This document shows positions 29,483 to 33,048 of a stretch of DNA of 33,048 nt, piece by piece; the first letter of the stretch is position 1; each line of letters starts with the position of its first letter. This stretch comes from a virus: IMG/VR virus record IMGVR_UViG_3300005096_000130, positions 1-33,048 of that record. The stretch is one strand, 5' to 3'. The position numbers and the translations under genes are program-made. The notes under the pieces are model-generated. The model worked only from the letters and a program-made list of their open reading frames with translations. It had not been told where the DNA came from and made no database searches.

Positions 29483-31660
29483 ATGAGCGAAGCATATCAG
29501 ATCAGATGGCAGTTTAGCTTAACTGTAGATTCTAATAGTTATGTGTGGTATAGCCATGGTCTTCCTGGGGTCTTGCGCTGTTCTGATGTTGTAATTTCAA
29601 ATAATTATAATGGTATCAGGCGTATCCATACTTTTTCTGATTATAGATTTACAGTTAAGGATGAAGGATACACGATTGATGATTTTATCGGAGGTCGTCT
29701 ATGGTTATTTTTGCAAATCTATGAAAACAGTTCTCTCTATGGTCGTAAGGTTTTCAAAGGGACTGTGATTAAGGTTGAAAAGAATTATGGGGAAGTAACC
29801 CTCACTATTCGTGATAGAATGAAGTGTGCCCTTGAAGAGATGGCGCCAGAAGGCAAATTAGTGTCTGATATTTGGCCAAATGTAAGTCGCACTGATTTGG
29901 CTGTGCCAACTACCTTTGGGGTTGCTTATATAGATGCTCCTTGTATTTTAGATGATTCCAGCACCCCAGATAAATATTATTTGTTGGGATTTGAGCCGAT
30001 TGATTCTGCAGACAGCTATACAATTGAGCAGGTCCAAGCACCTGAGCAATATGGGGCTGCTGTTTGGACATGCGACGATATGTCTGCTGGCGAATATTCT
30101 TGTCCTCAAACAACTCTTACGGTTGATTCTATTAATTATATAGTATTCCAAGGTTTGATCCACGACAGTGATGGAGATAGTATTCCAGATTCAAATCTTC
30201 TTTTCCCATATTCAGGGACAAACTTGCCTTTTACAACTAAGTATTCTAATTCAGATACGGTAGCTTCTACTAATCCTGCAAATGTAATGGCGGACATTTT
30301 ATTCGGATTTACCCGAGGCAGCTGTGAAACTGCAATCTGGTATGATACTGTCGGGATTTCTTCCGCAAAATCTACCTATACAACATGGGGTCTCACTTTT
30401 AATGGAGCGATAAACAGAAGGGCTTCTCGAAAGAAGTATTTTGAATCTATGCTTATACAAGCGGCTTCTTTTGCCGTACATTTATATTCAGGGACATCTA
30501 ATGTTAAAGGGTATGCCTTGCAACCTTTTTCAAAGGCTTCGCAGGATACTTTTGATTCTTCTAACATCGTCCAGGATTCTTTTGAATACCAGAATATAAA
30601 AGATTACAAAAATAATTTTGATGGCGGCTATATCGCTATACCAAATGCTGGTGAGAGCCAAGAAAAACTTTACAAATATGCTGTCCCTCTGGATGGCGTT
30701 TCTTCTGTGGATAATCCAACTGATACTACACTTGAAATGCCATACTTACAAGATCCTGATGATGCTTACCGGGCTGGTGTGTTACACTATCAACGAGAAT
30801 TAGACAAGATTGCAAAGATTAAGTTTAAAACGCACCCTAAGCTGGTAATATCATCATCCAGATATCCGGATCAAGTAATAACAATTGATGGCACAGATTA
30901 TGGCGCCGATTCAGAATCGCTTCCGTATGATGCTGTAATACAATCAATTACTTTTAGTTTCACAAATGATTTAACTACTATAGAAGCAATAAGATACGGG
31001 CATGATTTGGATGATTGGGCTGATATTACTCCTGGGACATTGGCTGTAGCATCTTCTTCTGATTTAAATGCGTATTCCCGAGTATCAGCTGGGCCGGTTG
31101 TAGCTGTATCTTCTGGCACCGCCCCGAATAAACACGAGGGCGGTTTTCAGGTTGAATGGATACGAGCTTATGGTAGTGCTGGTTTACGATTGGGAGATGA
31201 CTCCGGCCAGGGCCCGCTCATAAACGACGGTGGCGCACTGACAAATGCATATCAGCCGGCGTTTTTGGTAGGGCTTTCTGCCACCCAGCTAAATATTCCA
31301 GCCAATTCCGGAGTAACCATCCATTATAATAATGAGAAGTATGATCAGGGGAATGATTTTAACACGACGACATATACGTTTACAGCCTCTGTTGATGGTA
31401 AATATCATTTTGATATTTTAATCCATCTATTAAATGTGGATACAGCAGCTACTTACTACCGAATATTATTGGGGACAACAATAAATAGTATTTACAAGTA
31501 TGAGTATGATTTAGTTTCTACTATGCATCTCACATATTCTATTGATGTTGAAATGAATGCAAATGACACTGCATATGTATCAATTTATCAAAGTGGCGGT
31601 AGCTCACAGACAGATATTAGTACAATTTCCACTTATTTTTCTGGCCATCTTGTGGCGTAG
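29483..31660 (+). CDS. Large tail-tip protein with C-terminal C1q-like domain
   Basis: The N-terminal part of this 725-residue protein is beta-rich (WQFSLTVDSNSYVWYSHGLP, then RKVFKGTVIKVEKNYGEVTL and TIRDRMKCAL), consistent with a tail hub or tip protein. A middle section contains repeated Asp/Ser/Thr segments. The last 130 residues form a C1q/TNF-like jelly roll: AFLVGLSATQLNIPANSGVT, then YDQGNDFNTTTYTFTASVDG, then KYHFDILIHLLNVD. In phages this domain typically ends receptor-binding proteins. It starts at ATG 29483, one base after the upstream stop, with a weak SD. It is the best receptor-binding candidate in the window. Confidence 0.72.
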   Translation: MSEAYQIRWQFSLTVDSNSYVWYSHGLPGVLRCSDVVISNNYNGIRRIHTFSDYRFTVKDEGYTIDDFIGGRLWLFLQIYENSSLYGRKVFKGTVIKVEKNYGEVTLTIRDRMKCALEEMAPEGKLVSDIWPNVSRTDLAVPTTFGVAYIDAPCILDDSSTPDKYYLLGFEPIDSADSYTIEQVQAPEQYGAAVWTCDDMSAGEYSCPQTTLTVDSINYIVFQGLIHDSDGDSIPDSNLLFPYSGTNLPFTTKYSNSDTVASTNPANVMADILFGFTRGSCETAIWYDTVGISSAKSTYTTWGLTFNGAINRRASRKKYFESMLIQAASFAVHLYSGTSNVKGYALQPFSKASQDTFDSSNIVQDSFEYQNIKDYKNNFDGGYIAIPNAGESQEKLYKYAVPLDGVSSVDNPTDTTLEMPYLQDPDDAYRAGVLHYQRELDKIAKIKFKTHPKLVISSSRYPDQVITIDGTDYGADSESLPYDAVIQSITFSFTNDLTTIEAIRYGHDLDDWADITPGTLAVASSSDLNAYSRVSAGPVVAVSSGTAPNKHEGGFQVEWIRAYGSAGLRLGDDSGQGPLINDGGALTNAYQPAFLVGLSATQLNIPANSGVTIHYNNEKYDQGNDFNTTTYTFTASVDGKYHFDILIHLLNVDTAATYYRILLGTTINSIYKYEYDLVSTMHLTYSIDVEMNANDTAYVSIYQSGGSSQTDISTISTYFSGHLVA

Positions 31661-31671
31661 GGAGTCAAAGA

Positions 31672-31917
31672 ATGAAAAAAGTAATGATCTTTTTTACTGA
31701 TGAGGAATGGGCGGCGTTCTCTGCGCGTGTCCATGATCCGAAAGGATGGCTCATTCATGCAGCCAAAAACCAAGCCAGAAAATGTGTTGACTGGGTCGTG
31801 GAGGAAGACCTTGGCATAATCGCCAGGAAGAAAACCCACGAAGAAAAATTGAATTTGCTAAAAGGTAAATCAATTAAGTCCCGAGCAGAACGGGACGAGA
31901 GGAGTTTTCCGGTATGA
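31672..31917 (+). CDS. Small hypothetical protein (81 aa)
   Basis: It starts MKKVMIFFTDEEWAAFSARV after a GGGAG SD and continues HDPKGWLIHAAKNQARKCVD. An amphipathic helix is followed by a basic C-terminus. Not recognised. It sits at the transition from tail to lysis genes and overlaps the next gene by 4 nt, so it is probably co-translated with it. Confidence 0.6.
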   Translation: MKKVMIFFTDEEWAAFSARVHDPKGWLIHAAKNQARKCVDWVVEEDLGIIARKKTHEEKLNLLKGKSIKSRAERDERSFPV

Positions 31918-32417
31918 ATGTACAGCTTCACGTCTTTGATATTGCTACTATTGTTGGACTTATATTGCCAGTGATTACAGGAGTTGGTATTTTCATGGCG
32001 ATGAAATTCGTTCCGAAATCTAAATGCGGAGATTATCGGATAGAAGATGCAAAAGCACTTGATACGCGATGCCATTCCTGTCATAGCGAAATGCAAATGT
32101 TGCAGAATACTGCGAATGATCGCTTATCTAAAAATCTTTGCCATAAAATAGAGAGGTCCAATCAAGCTACAATGGCAGGTTTTGGCGAGATTAAACTGTC
32201 AATTAGAAATCTTGCAGAGGATTTAAAAACAGAAATCCGCTCTTTGGATGACAAGCGACAAGAGGATCGCATAGAATTTGTAAGACATATCACAGAGAGT
32301 AATTTACTGTTTGAGGTGATGCGAATAGAACTCAATGCGTTGAAGGGAGGACAAGCAATCGATGAAAATAGTCAAAAAGATAGGTCGATATCTATTGAAC
32401 GTACTGATTGCAATTGA
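31914..32417 (+). CDS. Single-span membrane protein, possible lysis-cassette component
   Basis: This 167-residue protein has one strong membrane segment (DIATIVGLILPVITGVGIFM, about residues 9-30). A CHSCHSEM cysteine pair follows near residue 55, and then a charged coiled coil (LSIRNLAEDLKTEIRSLDDK). One N-terminal span plus a long helical periplasmic-like domain is compatible with a spanin-like or membrane-associated accessory, but holin or unrelated roles remain possible. GAGAGGAG lies upstream. It overlaps the next gene by more than 50 nt in another frame. Confidence 0.55.
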   Translation: MNVQLHVFDIATIVGLILPVITGVGIFMAMKFVPKSKCGDYRIEDAKALDTRCHSCHSEMQMLQNTANDRLSKNLCHKIERSNQATMAGFGEIKLSIRNLAEDLKTEIRSLDDKRQEDRIEFVRHITESNLLFEVMRIELNALKGGQAIDENSQKDRSISIERTDCN

Positions 32418-32625
32418 TATCTTAGGCAGCGTTCTTACTGGTGGCAATCCGAATGAGACGATTTCCTATCGAATAGGGCGCACGAAGGTCCGTCATGGAG
32501 GAATTCCGAAATCGAGGCTGTTTATGCGATTCATTGATTGGGGACTCGATAAAGTGGATAATAACCATTGTGTGGAAGCCTATTATAATAATATGCTTCA
32601 CAACCGACCTGAGCGGTCCAAATGA
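32362..32625 (+). CDS. Small membrane-anchored protein with GGNPNETIS motif
   Basis: This 87-residue protein has an N-terminal hydrophobic helix (YLLNVLIAIDILGSVLTGGN) and the motif GGNPNETISYRIG. This resembles a family of small proteins found in late or lysis cassettes of phages of Gram-negative bacteria, with the pattern GGDPDETISxR. Its C-terminal half carries a conserved-looking LDKVDNNHCVEAY. Exact function is unknown. GGGAGG precedes ATG 32362, inside the upstream gene. The stop overlaps the next start (ATGA). Confidence 0.65.
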   Translation: MKIVKKIGRYLLNVLIAIDILGSVLTGGNPNETISYRIGRTKVRHGGIPKSRLFMRFIDWGLDKVDNNHCVEAYYNNMLHNRPERSK

Positions 32626-33048
32626 AGGACGTATACCTAATAAGAGAGCCTTCTAATGATCAAGGTACGAAAGGCGTTCTGGTATCGCTTGAGGACGACT
32701 GGACATGCTTTTCTTTGGAGCTGCCATGGAAAGAAAATAAGCCTAATCGGTCTTGTATTCCTTGTGGGACTTATCAGTGTGTATGGACATATTCTCCGCA
32801 TTTTAGACAATATATGTATATTCTATTAAATGTGCCGGGCCGGACAGGGATTAGATTTCACTCAGGTTGTATAGCAGGAGATATACTGAAAGGCTATCAT
32901 ACGCATACTCTCGGGTGTATTTTGCTTGGTCGCCGTCGAGGGGTTTTAATGAATCAACTGGCAGTATTAATTTCCCGAATTGCTATAGGTAAATTTGAAC
33001 GATTAATGAAGCACGAACCTTTTAATCTTAAAATAATGGGGTTGGCTA
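32622..33048 (+). CDS. DUF5675-family protein, truncated by the window edge
   Basis: There are 142 codons to the end of the window with no stop. It fits DUF5675: LIREPSNDQGTKGVLVSLED, then CFSLELPWKENKPNRSCIPC with GTY. A VPGRTGIRFHSG motif and THTLGCILLG follow. The IRFH and GCILLG pair looks like an L,D-transpeptidase-type His and Cys arrangement, which is an inference. In phages it is often placed near lysis genes, so a peptidoglycan role is plausible but unproven. It starts at ATG 32622, overlapping the upstream stop. Confidence 0.8.
   Translation, partial: MKDVYLIREPSNDQGTKGVLVSLEDDWTCFSLELPWKENKPNRSCIPCGTYQCVWTYSPHFRQYMYILLNVPGRTGIRFHSGCIAGDILKGYHTHTLGCILLGRRRGVLMNQLAVLISRIAIGKFERLMKHEPFNLKIMGLA

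Overview
This window is a large part of a tailed double-stranded DNA phage (or prophage) in the class Caudoviricetes. It runs in canonical late-gene order: small and large terminase, portal, minor head protein, prohead protease/scaffold, decoration protein, major capsid protein, head-tail connectors, tail terminator, tail tube, G/GT tail chaperones with a -1 frameshift, tape measure, tail tip, and the start of a probable lysis region. The lambda-like tail order, a 1437-residue tape measure and the absence of a sheath gene point to a siphovirus. At about 0.15 nm per residue the tail would be roughly 215 nm long. The host cannot be named. Shine-Dalgarno sequences are strong (AAGGAG, AAAGGAGGTG). 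A GGxPxETIS-type small membrane protein next to a DUF5675 protein resembles the late cassettes of phages of Gram-negative bacteria. No integrase, tRNA or CRISPR array is seen.

Layout. Positions 1-1749 hold a leftward array of four small genes (one partial, one apparently frameshifted). Each is preceded by its own roughly 100-nt leader. Three of these leaders share two stem-loops, a loop that can pair with a downstream TAGCCTA, an invariant TGACGAG, a C-rich tract and a strong SD. One stem differs completely in sequence between copies but is still paired. The fourth leader is a diverged version. Positions 1750-2358 are a gene-free divergent control region with a leftward promoter candidate, a long structured leftward leader and a weaker rightward promoter candidate. 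From 2359 to the end every gene is rightward and tightly packed, often with overlapping stop and start codons.

The most remarkable gene is the 935-residue minor head protein (5925-8732). It combines a Mu gpF-like head domain, an R-S-E type ADP-ribosyltransferase-like domain, and a complete type IB DNA topoisomerase with all five catalytic positions visible (R770, K808, R868, N913, Y922). Because gpF-like proteins sit in the virion, both enzymes may be packaged and possibly delivered with the DNA.

Between the capsid gene and the head-tail connector (12875-17315) lies a five-gene cargo cassette: a Rossmann-type MAF/DUF115-like protein, two sulfotransferases, a methyltransferase-GT9-like fusion and a DxD glycosyltransferase. 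It is a plausible pathway for modifying host surface glycans or the virion. A second accessory block (17699-22172) holds virion-surface-like proteins: a SASA/SGNH esterase, a SPRY-domain protein, and a 12-residue-repeat protein. The repeat protein is broken by an 11-bp tandem duplication and preceded, in the same frame, by a gene ending in a single amber codon. The structural genes then resume through the tail tip, whose last large protein ends in a C1q-like domain. The window closes inside a DUF5675 gene.
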